From the NCBI GenBank assembly GCA_949935895.1, contig CATLGL010000005.1, forward strand, positions 1 through 23,659: DNA of 23,659 nucleotides, given 5' to 3'. This document shows positions 9,497-17,315 of this stretch, in pieces; within the stretch, counting starts at the first letter, position 1, and each line of letters begins with the position of its first letter. Made by a program: the position numbers and the translations under genes. Under the pieces are notes generated by a model that was not told where the DNA came from, ran no database searches, and saw nothing but the letters and a program-made list of their open reading frames with translations. The stretch is from an uncultured Clostridia bacterium. GTDB lineage: Bacteria > Bacillota > Clostridia > TANB77 > CAG-508.

Positions 9497-10399
9497 CTAA
9501 ATAAAAGCTTTTACGAAATCATCTGTATTAAATAACTCCATATCATCAATTTGCTCCCCTACACCAATAAATTTAATTGGCAATTTATTTTCATCTACAA
9601 TTCCTAATACAACTCCACCTTTTGCAGTTCCATCTAATTTTGTTAAAACAATTCCTGTTAATGGTGCTGTTTCTTTAAATGCTTTTACCTGTGAAATAGC
9701 ATTTTGACCTGTTGTTGCATCTAATACAATTAACACTTCTTTTGAAGAAGTTGGTAACTCCCTTTCAATTACTTTCTGGATTTTGGCTAACTCCTCCATT
9801 AAATGCTTTTTATTGTGTAACCTTCCTGCTGTATCACAAATTAAAATATCTGCATTCGTTTGTTTTGTAATAGTAATTGCTTCATATACAACAGAGGCTG
9901 GGTCTGAAGCTTCTTCTTTTTTTACAATCTCACAGCCTGAACGATTTGCCCAAATTTCTAATTGTTCTACTGCCGCTGCTCGAAAAGTGTCTGCTGCTGC
10001 AATCACAATTTTTTTTCCGTCTTTTTTTAATCGATTTGCAATTTTTCCAATTGAAGTTGTTTTTCCAACACCATTTACTCCAACAACCAATATGACAGCT
10101 GGCTTTACAGATAAATCTAAAGTGTTATCTATATTTAAAATATTGGCCATTTCTTCCCTTAATGCTTGTTTTACTTGTTCTGGTTCTTTTATATTCTCTT
10201 TTTTTATTTTTTGTCTTAAATTGTTAATCATCTTCAAAGAGGTTTCCATCCCTATATCTGATGTAATTAGTATTTCTTCTAACTCCTCTAGTAAATCTTC
10301 ATCAACTTTACGAAAAACACTAAATGCATTATTCATTTTTTCATCAAAAGAACTTTTTGTTTTTTCTAGTCCTTGTTTTAGTTTATCAAAAAATCCCAT
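9497..10399 (-). CDS. ftsY: Signal recognition particle receptor FtsY
   Basis: FtsY is the membrane-associated SRP GTPase that docks ribosome-nascent chain complexes at the Sec translocon. This short 300-residue form lacks the acidic A domain: MGFFDKLKQGLEKTK starts the N domain, and the G domain shows GVNGVGKTTSIGKIA (G1), DTFRAAAVEQLE (insertion box), CDTAGR (G3), TKLDGTAKGG (G4) and FIGVGEQIDDMELF (G5). The start ATG at 10399 follows TAGGAG. Stop TAG at 9497-9499 overlaps the ribosome binding site of the UPF0182 gene, suggesting coupling. It is intact and has no in-frame CGG; two sense-strand CGG triplets occur out of frame (GCG GCA and GAC GGA). Confidence 0.97.
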   Translation of the reverse strand: MGFFDKLKQGLEKTKSSFDEKMNNAFSVFRKVDEDLLEELEEILITSDIGMETSLKMINNLRQKIKKENIKEPEQVKQALREEMANILNIDNTLDLSVKPAVILVVGVNGVGKTTSIGKIANRLKKDGKKIVIAAADTFRAAAVEQLEIWANRSGCEIVKKEEASDPASVVYEAITITKQTNADILICDTAGRLHNKKHLMEELAKIQKVIERELPTSSKEVLIVLDATTGQNAISQVKAFKETAPLTGIVLTKLDGTAKGGVVLGIVDENKLPIKFIGVGEQIDDMELFNTDDFVKAFI

Positions 10400-10427
10400 A
10401 TTAGCTTCACTCCTATCAACTTTATAT

Positions 10428-10456
10428 AATATAGCATAAAATTGAGCAATTGTGAA
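10428..10456 (-). promoter_or_regulatory. sigma-A type promoter for ftsY
   Basis: On the minus strand TTCACA (10451-10456), a 17-base spacer and TATATT (10428-10433) lie just before the ftsY leader. Confidence 0.5.
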
Positions 10457-10487
10457 CCATTTTCTTTACATAAAGTGATTTTAATTT

Positions 10488-10689
10488 CTAATTACAACCA
10501 CATCCTAATTTTTTCTGGTAAGATTTTTTGATTTTATTTACAAAGTCTTGAATTTCTTATTTCGTTATTCTAATTACATTTTTATATTGACTATATTTCG
10601 TATCATTTTTAGTTATATCTAAATAATGGTTTAAATTGATGTTATATTCTTTTACTTGTATATATCAGTTCTTCTAATTCTTCTTGCAT
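10488..10689 (-). pseudogene. Decayed small ORF between ftsY and the HAD gene
   Basis: An ATG at 10689 with GGAGTG (10696-10701) seven bases upstream opens a reading frame of 15 codons (MQEELEELIYTSKRI) that ends in TAA. One base further on the frame continues as VKEYNINLNHYLDITKNDTK and about a dozen more residues, then an in-frame TAA (10557-10559), then EIQDFVNKIKKSYQKKLGCG and a final stop at 10488. Allowing one +1 shift near ACAAGTAAAAG and one nonsense codon, the stretch would be a 66-residue protein. Neither lesion involves CGG, unlike all the others in the window. I do not recognise the family; a real pseudogene seems likely. Confidence 0.4.
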
Positions 10690-10815
10690 ATATTTCACTC
10701 CAAAATAAAACAACTTTCAAACCTCTTTATAAGTTCGTAAGTTGTTATAAAATAGAACTATCAGCGGAATTAAACTCTGCCAATCTACAGGCTATAGAAA
10801 TTTCTACTGGTAAAT

Positions 10816-11574
10816 TTAATTGCACGCTTTTTCCTTTTGCCTTTGCAAAATATTTGAAAGAACGCTACCATTTCTATAATCTGCAACACAACAAAAATCA
10901 ACCACTCCATCTGCGTTTAGAGTTTGATAAATTTTATTATTATAATCATAGAACTCATCAGCTTGGCTCGACTGATGAACAAAAATAGCCTTTCCACCAT
11001 TATTGTGAACAAATCTCATTGCTGTTGCATCGCTATAGCCATCTCCTATATAATATACATTACGGCAATCATTTTCTTGTCTGTTATTCTTTTTTAATAT
11101 ATCTTGAATTGCTAGTATTTTTTTATCATCTGTCATTATTTCACCAATTCCAGAAATCAAACCATTTTTATCATGTTGTACAGGTGTACCATAAATACCA
11201 TCAAAATATTTTGCTATTTTAAGATGCTTCAAGAATTCTCTTAATCCTCCAGAAACTATATAATTTTTAGCAAAGGATTTTTCAATAAAATCATTTAAAC
11301 CAGAATTATATTCAATATATTTTTCACCTTCCATAAGTTCTTCATATGTAAGAGTTTGATTATTATTAACAAGTAAATCGTGAAAAAAAGAAAAAAAAGT
11401 TTCAAGTAAATTACCCATATGTGTTTTTCTATATTCAGCAAGTGCTTTTTCTAAATTATCATTTCTTTTTTCCCCATTGTATCCAAATTTTTTGACCCAT
11501 ACCCAAAACTTTGGCCATGTTTCAGTAGTTAATGTTCCATCGAAATCAAAAATATTTATTGGTTCTATATTCAT
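10816..11574 (-). CDS. HAD-superfamily phosphatase
   Basis: A 252-residue soluble enzyme with the HAD motifs: I, FDFDGTLT near the N-terminus (nucleophile and acid Asp); II, VSGG at about residue 107; III, a Lys in the DDKK segment; and IV, GDGYSDATA. The helical insertion between motifs I and II fits a C1-type cap. Substrate is unknown; related proteins hydrolyse phosphoserine-like or other small phosphomonoesters. The start is taken as ATG at 11574, with GGAGAG upstream, instead of the TTG at 11589. The stop of a 55-codon ORF overlaps this ATG as TAATG, suggesting translational coupling. It has no in-frame CGG and is intact. Confidence 0.75.
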   Translation of the reverse strand: MNIEPINIFDFDGTLTTETWPKFWVWVKKFGYNGEKRNDNLEKALAEYRKTHMGNLLETFFSFFHDLLVNNNQTLTYEELMEGEKYIEYNSGLNDFIEKSFAKNYIVSGGLREFLKHLKIAKYFDGIYGTPVQHDKNGLISGIGEIMTDDKKILAIQDILKKNNRQENDCRNVYYIGDGYSDATAMRFVHNNGGKAIFVHQSSQADEFYDYNNKIYQTLNADGVVDFCCVADYRNGSVLSNILQRQKEKACN

Positions 11575-11741
11575 TAAATTTCTCTCCAAGCTATTGGATT
11601 ATATTGTTTTCTCAATTTAGATTGATATATTAATCCATTTTGTTTTATCTTATTTTTAAATTTATTTTGTTGTGATGTAGTACACCAAAATTTTTCATAG
11701 AGAAATGACAAAGTTTCAATTTGTTTTTGAAGCTTCGTCAT
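11574..11741 (-). CDS. Small hypothetical ORF coupled to the HAD gene
   Basis: A 55-residue basic, Gln/Lys-rich reading frame (MTKLQKQIETLSFLYEKF and so on, ending PIAWREI) starting 12 bases after the 3' end of tRNA-Thr and ending with TAATG overlapping the HAD start. Composition looks coding, but I find no ribosome binding site before the ATG, and the leader would be almost entirely tRNA. It could be a real leader peptide gene, a 3' gene fragment left by recombination at the tRNA, or chance. Not recognised. Confidence 0.4.
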   Translation of the reverse strand: MTKLQKQIETLSFLYEKFWCTTSQQNKFKNKIKQNGLIYQSKLRKQYNPIAWREI

Positions 11742-11752
11742 AATTTGGGCAT

Positions 11753-11828
11753 TGGAGCTACTGGGCAGAATTGAACTGCCGACCTACAGGTTACGAATCT
11801 GTTGCTCTACCAACTGAGCTACAGTAGC
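11753..11828 (-). tRNA. tRNA-Thr (anticodon CGU)
   Basis: A 76-base cloverleaf: acceptor GCTACTG/CAGTAGC (7 bp perfect), D arm GCTCAGTTGGTAGAGC, anticodon loop TTCGTAA with anticodon CGT, T arm GGCAG-TTCAATT-CTGCC, and encoded CCA after discriminator T. The anticodon stem ACAGA/CCTGT has an A-C mismatch at its loop-closing pair. It reads ACG. The anticodon loop has the normal seven bases, so this is not the frameshifting tRNA implied elsewhere. Confidence 0.93.
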
Positions 11829-11857
11829 ATAAAATCTATATCTTTTATTTTAGCATA

Positions 11858-11894
11858 TTTTAAAAAATTTTTCTATACTTTTAAAAAATTTTTC
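11858..11894. repeat. Two 16-bp direct repeats 21 bp apart upstream of tRNA-Thr
   Basis: TTTTAAAAAATTTTTC occurs at 11858-11873 and 11879-11894. The 21-bp period equals two helical turns, so the A/T tracts are in phase. On the minus strand they lie next to a TGCTAAAAT extended -10 for the tRNA, and may act as a bent or UP-like element. Confidence 0.5.
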
Positions 11895-11980
11895 CGTTCA
11901 TACTTTGTATGATAAAAGAAAAATAGATTGTTCGTTTCTTTATTTTTGAGTATTTAAACTGAATTAAGTTTATTATATCT

Positions 11981-12023
11981 AAAAAATCTTTGCTTTTTAT
12001 AGATTCAAAAGCAAAGATTTTTT
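11981..12023 (-). terminator. Terminator of the priA-def-fmt operon
   Basis: A 17-bp perfect stem (11981-11997 with 12007-12023, core ATCTTTGCTTTT) with a 9-base loop and T6 on the minus strand lies directly after fmt. The stretch 11830-11980 otherwise holds the tRNA promoter region and a short TCATAC/GTATGA hairpin near 11907. Confidence 0.85.
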
Positions 12024-12025
12024 CT

Positions 12026-12977
12026 TTATTCTAATTTTTCATTTATTACCATAGGATTTCCTCGCAAATAGTCTTGTGCATTCATTCTTTTTGCATTTTC
12101 TCCTTGAATTTCTATTACTTTTATTATTCCATCAATAGTTTTAATATATAACCCTTGCTTATCATTTGCTACTATAATTTGTCCTGGTTTTTGTTCTTGT
12201 TTTTCTATTGACTTATCTTTTACTATTTCTACTTTCCATAATTTTATTTTTTTATTATGATATAATGTATATGCACCCATAATTGGATTTAACCCTCTTA
12301 CAAGATTTTTTATTTCTTTGGATGTTTTATGTCCGCCAATCAATTTTTGCCATTTCTTTTGATAACATTGGTGCCATTGTATAATCGTTTCCTTGTGGAA
12401 TCCTTGGTGCAATATTTGCTTCAATTTGTTTTATAGTTTCTACTAAGAGACTTCCTCCTATTTTTGATAATTGTTCCCATAATTCTCCTGTTGTTTGATT
12501 TTCATCAATCATTATAGTTTCTTTTAAAATTATATCTCCTGTATCCATTCCTTCATTCATATACATAGTTGTAACACCTGTTTGTGTTTCTCCATTTAGA
12601 ATTGCCCATTGGATTGGCGCAGCACCTCTATATTTTGGAAGTAGAGATGCATGTACATTGATACAACCATATGTTGGAAGCTCTAATATCTGTTTTGGTA
12701 AAATTTTTCCATATGCTACAACACAAATTATATCTGGTTGTAATTTCTTCATTGCTTCTATCAATTCTATATTATTCTTAACTGTATCTGGTTGATAAAC
12801 TGGCAAATTATGAGTAATAGCAAACTCTTTGACAGGGCTTGTAACCATTTTCATACCTCTACCTTTTGGTTTGTCTGGATTTGTTACAACTGCGAGAATT
12901 CTATGCCCTGCTTGATAAATTGCCTCTAAAGAAGTCCTCGCAAAATCTGGAGTCCCCATAAATATAATATTTAGCAT
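12026..12977 (-). CDS. fmt: Methionyl-tRNA formyltransferase, read through a +1 shift at CGGA
   Basis: Fmt formylates the initiator Met-tRNA using 10-formyl-tetrahydrofolate. The N-terminal catalytic domain shows MLNIIFMGTPDFA, the loop PDKPKGRGMKM, INVHASLLPKYRGAAPIQWA (catalytic Asn-His) and MDTGDI; the C-terminal OB-like domain carries RGLNPIMGAYT. The frame breaks at codon 215 in the interdomain segment KIDW, and zero-frame translation would stop two codons later (CGG ACA TAA). Skipping the C gives KIDWGHKTSKEIKNLVRGLNP and a 316-residue protein of normal size. Start ATG at 12977 follows AAGGAG. It is the third gene of priA-def-fmt, the usual arrangement, 37 bases after def. Confidence 0.95.
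12332..12335 (-). other. +1 recoding site CGGA (Gly) in fmt
   Basis: Codon 215. GAT TGG CGG ACA TAA becomes GAT TGG (C)GGA CAT AAA. The immediate zero-frame stop means no functional Fmt without the shift. Confidence 0.9.
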
Positions 12978-13014
12978 TATTTTTCTCCTTACTACTAATT
13001 ATATTAAGTGTTCT

Positions 13015-13494
13015 TTATTGTTCTGGTGTAGAATACTCTAATGTTCCTGGTAACATTTTCTCTACAAAAACTTCACCATTTAAATGATCTATTTCGTGTG
13101 AAATAGCTTGTGCAAGCAGTCCCTTTCCTGTTACTTTAATTAGCTTTCCTTCTCTATTCATAGCTTCTACTGTTACTTCTTCTGGTCTTACCACTTTTGC
13201 AAATTTATTCGGAAAGCTTAAACATCCTTCATCTACTATTTGTTCTCCTTTTTGCTTTTTTATTTCTGGATTGATTAAAATAAGCGGTTTTTCTTTCTCA
13301 TAATCAATATGAATAACAACAACTCGTTTCAATACTCCTACTTGTACTGCTGCAAGTCCAACACCATTAAATTTGTGCATGGTTTCTATCATATCATCAA
13401 TTAGTATTTGAATTTTTTCATCAATTGTTTCAATTGGTCTTGATATTTTTTTTAAAATTTCGTCTCTTTCTTCTCTTATTGTTCGAACAGCCAC
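13015..13494 (-). CDS. def: Peptide deformylase
   Basis: Def removes the N-formyl group from nascent proteins and is a metalloenzyme. All three motifs are present: GVGLAAVQVG (motif 1, GxGxAAxQ), EGCLSFP (motif 2, metal-binding Cys) and QAISHEIDHLNG (motif 3, HExDH with two metal-binding His and the catalytic Glu). At 159 residues it has the normal length of the short type. Start is GTG at 13494 with GGGGG seven bases upstream. It lies 17 bases after priA and before fmt, so the formylation and deformylation genes share a transcript. It has no in-frame CGG and is intact. Confidence 0.97.
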   Translation of the reverse strand: MAVRTIREERDEILKKISRPIETIDEKIQILIDDMIETMHKFNGVGLAAVQVGVLKRVVVIHIDYEKEKPLILINPEIKKQKGEQIVDEGCLSFPNKFAKVVRPEEVTVEAMNREGKLIKVTGKGLLAQAISHEIDHLNGEVFVEKMLPGTLEYSTPEQ

Positions 13495-13511
13495 TTTTTT
13501 TCCCCCTTTTA

Positions 13512-15757
13512 CTACATCATACTAGTTGGATTAACATCTACTACAATTCTTACTTTACTATTTGTTAAGTATACATTTTGTAAACTTTGCTCAATACATT
13601 CATTTGTAGTATCATTAAATTTTCCTTTTAAAATAATACGAAAACGATATTTATTCTTTATTTTATCAATTGGTGCTGGTCGTGGTGAATATACTGTTAA
13701 GTCCATATCTTTTTCTTTTATTTTGCAGGTTATGTTTTTGTATAAGTTTTGAGATATTTTTTTTACCTCTTCCTCCTTTTCTCCACTCATACCAATTACA
13801 ATTATATCGCAAAATGGTGGATATTTCAATTGTTTTCGTAAATTTATTTCGATGTTATAGAACTCGTTATAATTTTGTTTTTTAGCACATTCAATACTAA
13901 ATTGGTCTGGATTATATGTTTGTATAATAACATTTCCTGGTAAATTTTCTCTTCCTGCTCTTCCTGCTACTTGTGTTAAAATTTGAAAAGTTCTCTCATT
14001 TGCTCGATAATCGTCTATATTTAAACTACTATCTGCTGCTATAACTCCTACTAAAGTTACATTTGGAAAATGATGTCCTTTTACTACCATTTGTGTTCCA
14101 ATTAAAATATCAATATTTTCTTGTTTAAAACGATTTAAAATATCTTCGTGTGAATTCTTTTTTGAAACTGTATCTACATCCATTCGTATTGTAGTTGCAT
14201 TAGGAAATAGTTGCTGAATTTGTGTTTCTAGTTTTTGCGTTCCTGTTCCAAAATATTTTATTTTTGAACCTCCGACATTCTGGACAAATTATTACATTAT
14301 CTTGTTCATAACCACAATAATGGCATTTTAACTTATTTTCTTTTAAGTGATAGGTTAATGTAATGTTACAATTTTTGCATTTTACTGTATATCCACAATC
14401 ACGACACATAATAAATGTAGAAAATCCTCGTCTATTTAAGAATAGTATGGTTTGATGTTTCTGTCTTAAATTATCTTGAAGTTTTTCATATAATGCTCTA
14501 CTTAACATTGTTTTATTCCCATTTACTAATTCTTCTCTTAAATCAATAATTTCTACTTTTGGTAAATAAGATTGATTTGCTCTTTTGGTTAAAGTTAGTT
14601 GTGTTATTTCTTTATTTTGTGCTTTATAAAAGCTTGATAAATCAGGAGTAGCACTTCCTAAAACAAATGGAATATTTAAATCTTTTGCAATTTTTCTTGC
14701 TACCTCTTTTGCATGATATCTTGGTGTCATTTCTGATTTATAAGAAGCATCATGCTCTTCATCAATAATAATAAGTCCCAAGTCAGAAACAGGAGCAAAA
14801 ATAGCAGAACGTGCACCAATAATGATATTCGCCTCCTGTCTTTTAATTCTTTGCCATTCATCATATCGTTCTCCTACTGATAATTTACTATGTAAAACAG
14901 CTATTTTTTCTTGTCCAAATCTTGCAATAAAACGCTCTACCATTTGTGGTGTTAATGAAATTTCTGGCACTAACATAATAGCTGATTGATGGTTTTTAAT
15001 TACCTGTTCTATTAGTTGTAAATAAATTTCCGTTTTTCCGAGAGCCTGTCACTCCATAAATTAGAAATTCCTCAAACGTTTGTTGGTCGATAGAATTCTT
15101 AATTTTATTATAGGCATATTGTTGCTCTTTTGTTAAAAGTAATTTGCTATCTTGTTTTACTACTTTATGTAGAAATGGATTTCTTTGTACTTGTTTTTCA
15201 ATTATTTCAAGATATCCATTTTTTTCTAGTGTATTAACAATAGCTTTTGAAACATCACAAAATATCTCTAAATCTGTTGTTAAAACACCATCATTTTCTT
15301 CTAGAAAACGTAATACTCGAATTTGTTTATCTGACTTAATTTTTTTTGTTTCAATCGCTTGTTCAATCTCTTCTAAAGACTTTTTTAAGTAAACAAAGTT
15401 TAAATTTTTCTCCTTAGCACGATTGGCAATTACTTTTGTAGAAGTTCCTGGTGGAAGCATCATTTTAATTGCATCCGAAATATTGCAAAAATATCGTTTT
15501 GCTATCCATTTAGCAAGTTCAATATTCGTTTTTGTAAGTGAAAATCCTTCTTGAATACTTATAATATCTTTTACTTTGTAGTCTGATTTTTCCTTTAACC
15601 CTATTACAAAGCCTTCCTCCAAAGTTTTTAAATTCCCAAATGGTAATAATACACGGTCTCCTATCTTAATTATACCTGCAATTTCTGCAGGTACATGATA
15701 ATCAAATGTTTTATTTAAATTTTTTACTGTGCTATTGATTATAACTTCAGCTACCAT
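13512..15757 (-). CDS. priA: Primosomal replication restart helicase PriA, read through two +1 shifts
   Basis: PriA is a 3'-5' DNA helicase that reloads the replisome at stalled forks. Joined across two CGGA sites it is 747 residues, a normal length. Parts in order: 3' DNA-binding domain (MVAEVIINSTVKNLNKTFDY), Walker A as GVTGSGKTEIY (first shift, at the Gly before Lys), DEEH box in IIIDEEHDASYKSE, LGSATPDLSS, eight zinc-binding Cys (CRDCGYTVKCKNC, CHYCGY, CPEC followed by Gly-Gly from the second shift), then GTGTQKLE, ILIGTQMVVKGHHFP, QVAGRAGR and the C-terminal domain. Start ATG at 15757 follows AAGGAG. Without both shifts the helicase core would be split into three fragments. Confidence 0.95.
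14271..14274 (-). other. +1 recoding site CGGA (Gly) in priA, second
   Basis: Codon 495. GAA TGT CGG AGG becomes GAA TGT (C)GGA GGT TCA, completing the last zinc-binding pair as CPECGGS and leading into KYFGTGTQ. Confidence 0.9.
15037..15040 (-). other. +1 recoding site CGGA (Gly) in priA, first, in the Walker A motif
   Basis: Codon 240. GGC TCT CGG AAA AAC becomes GGC TCT (C)GGA AAA ACG, i.e. GSGKT. The Gly directly before the P-loop Lys is invariant, which fixes the decoded residue as glycine. Confidence 0.92.
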
Positions 15758-15781
15758 CTTTTCTCCTTATTTTTGTTCTTT

Positions 15782-15809
15782 ATTATATCAAAAAGGAAAA
15801 AGGAAACAA
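15782..15809 (-). promoter_or_regulatory. sigma-A type promoter for priA-def-fmt
   Basis: On the minus strand TTGTTT (15804-15809), a 16-base spacer and TATAAT (15782-15787) precede priA by about 25 bases. Confidence 0.65.
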
Positions 15810-15860
15810 TAATTGCCCTCCCTTTTTTGCTTGCTTCATTATTACCGTTTAAATAATAAC

Positions 15861-16535
15861 TTATTCATCTTTTAAACGATAATGTGCAGTAATTGGTGTA
15901 TGACTATTCCATAGTTCTAATGTATCTTCTTCTCGCAATGGTTGACCTGCATTGTGAATTAAATACGTAATCCCTTGTTTATTTCTCTTATCTGATATGA
16001 TACCAATATGAGAATTACCAAAAACAACAATATCACCTGGTTGCCATTGACTAATCTGTTTTGGGTCATTTGTTAAAGTATACGATATTTTCTTAAAGTA
16101 TATTGTTAAATTTCGAACTCTTCTAAAATCAATATTAGAATCTGGCTTTCCATTTACTGCTGGATAATCTTTTATGTGTTCTTTAATATCTGTATCTATC
16201 ATTTCTTTTAAATCATATCCTGCATTTTGAAAGGCACGCCATATAACATCTGTGCAAACTCCTTCGTTTTCTGGTGGATATCCTCCTTTATAATATTCGC
16301 TTTTGTAAATAGGATGATTTTTTGCATCTTTTCTTGCACCCAACAAAATATCGGTATAATCATCTATTCCATTTTGATTATAGTCTTTTTTACTATGTAC
16401 TATTTCAATATTAAAATCACTCGCTGTATAAATTGTTTTACATTTTTGCACTATCTGATAACCTCCAAATACACTTAAGAATACTATCATTGCAATAGCA
16501 ACAATTAAAAATGCTATTTTCATTTCTTTTTTCAT
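15861..16535 (-). CDS. DUF1287 family exported protein
   Basis: A 224-residue protein with an N-terminal membrane anchor or signal (about residues 8-30) followed by a DUF1287 domain. Visible landmarks: GYPPENEGVCTDVIWRAFQ (putative catalytic Cys), PDSNIDFRRVRNL, WQPGDIVVFGNSHIGIISD (His) and YLIHNAGQ. The Cys, His and His arrangement resembles NlpC/P60-like cysteine hydrolases, so a cell-wall amidase or peptidase activity is plausible but unproven. The start ATG follows GGAG. It has its own promoter and no in-frame CGG. Confidence 0.85.
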   Translation of the reverse strand: MKKEMKIAFLIVAIAMIVFLSVFGGYQIVQKCKTIYTASDFNIEIVHSKKDYNQNGIDDYTDILLGARKDAKNHPIYKSEYYKGGYPPENEGVCTDVIWRAFQNAGYDLKEMIDTDIKEHIKDYPAVNGKPDSNIDFRRVRNLTIYFKKISYTLTNDPKQISQWQPGDIVVFGNSHIGIISDKRNKQGITYLIHNAGQPLREEDTLELWNSHTPITAHYRLKDE

Positions 16536-16558
16536 ATAAACTCCATTAGTTTTTTCTT

Positions 16559-16587
16559 ATTATATCACTGTATTGTTATATATGCAA
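16559..16587 (-). promoter_or_regulatory. sigma-A type promoter for the DUF1287 gene
   Basis: TTGCAT (16582-16587), a 17-base spacer and TATAAT (16559-16564) on the minus strand. Confidence 0.65.
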
Positions 16588-16622
16588 TTATTTAAATTAG
16601 TAAGAATTTTTCTAATTCTCAT

Positions 16623-16657
16623 AAAATAAAACCGCAATAAATTTGCGGTTTTATTTT
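16623..16657 (-). terminator. Terminator of the spoIIIA operon
   Basis: A 15-bp stem with core AACCGCAA/TTGCGGTT and a 5-base loop, with A/T flanks, begins directly after the spoIIIAH stop codon. Confidence 0.88.
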
Positions 16658-17309
16658 CTATTTATGGCTAATATGTATATTCTCCAATTCCACTTTTAAT
16701 TCTCTTGAAACTATATTTTGAATTTGTGCAATTTGTTCTGTTCCTAAATTTTCTGCTTTTACAACTACATTTACACTATTATCATTTACAAAAATTACAC
16801 TATTGTTAAAGCCTTTAGTAGAAATTAAATTTTCTGCAATCATAATAGCATTTTTAGTTTGATTGATTTTACTAATTTCTTGCTCTGAAATGGCTTTTTG
16901 TTCTTGTGAAATAGTAGTACTTTCTAGTATTTTTTGATATGTCTCTAACATCTGAGAATACATTTTGTCTCTTTCTAGTTTAGAAGAGGCATAATAATCA
17001 TCTGTACTGACATTTGTTTGAACACTAGATACTTCACTTGTTGTATTTTGAATTGTATTGGTAGTTTCTTGTGCATTTTCTATTGTATTTAAAATATTTT
17101 GCTTATCTTTTTCTTCTAATAGTTCTCCACTATTTACTAATGTAGCATCTCCGTATAGCTGCATATTGCTCACCATTTTCTGTAGTATTACTTATTGTTT
17201 GTAATGCCTCCTCTTTAGAAGTATAGTTCAAATATCCTGCTGTTACTAACATTAGCGCAATTACCAAAATTGCTAACTGATTCTTTTTTAATACATTTTT
17301 AATATTCAT
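16658..17309 (-). CDS. spoIIIAH: Stage III sporulation protein AH, read through a +1 shift at CGGA
   Basis: SpoIIIAH is the mother-cell membrane protein that pairs with forespore SpoIIQ across the septum to form the feeding-tube channel. Start ATG at 17309 gives MNIKNVLKKNQLAILVIALM, a single membrane anchor, then a Thr/Ser-rich linker, a coiled-coil and the YscJ/FliF-like ring-building domain with LISTKGFNNSVIFVND and VVVKAENLGTEQIAQIQNI. Conventional reading ends after 59 codons. Skipping the C of CGG at codon 53 gives AAIGDATLVNSGE, which is the SpoIIIAH consensus at this place, and a total of 216 residues (B. subtilis has 218). It lies six bases after the corrected spoIIIAG stop and is the last gene of the operon. 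Confidence 0.93.
17150..17153 (-). other. +1 recoding site CGGA (Gly) in spoIIIAH
   Basis: Codon 53. GCT ATA CGG AGA becomes GCT ATA (C)GGA GAT GCT, the family IGDAxLVN segment. The preceding codon is Ile ATA. Confidence 0.9.
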
Positions 17310-17315
17310 ATCTTC

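Noticed and set aside
9783..10439. Plus-strand 218-codon frame opposite ftsY
   Set aside because: Shadow of ftsY; Ser/Phe-rich composition typical of antisense translation and no start signals.
10757..10811. Possible second tRNA on the minus strand (similarity to the tRNA-Thr T arm)
   Set aside because: The would-be T stem does not pair and no acceptor or D arm can be formed.
10656..10988. Plus-strand 110-codon frame opposite the HAD gene
   Set aside because: It is antisense to a gene with clear HAD motifs, has no ribosome binding site and has a low-complexity hydrophobic start.
11753..11828. tRNA in the window as the quadruplet-decoding tRNA
   Set aside because: Its anticodon loop is a normal seven-base TTCGTAA reading ACG (Thr). 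I looked for an eight-base loop with NCCG elsewhere in the window and found none.
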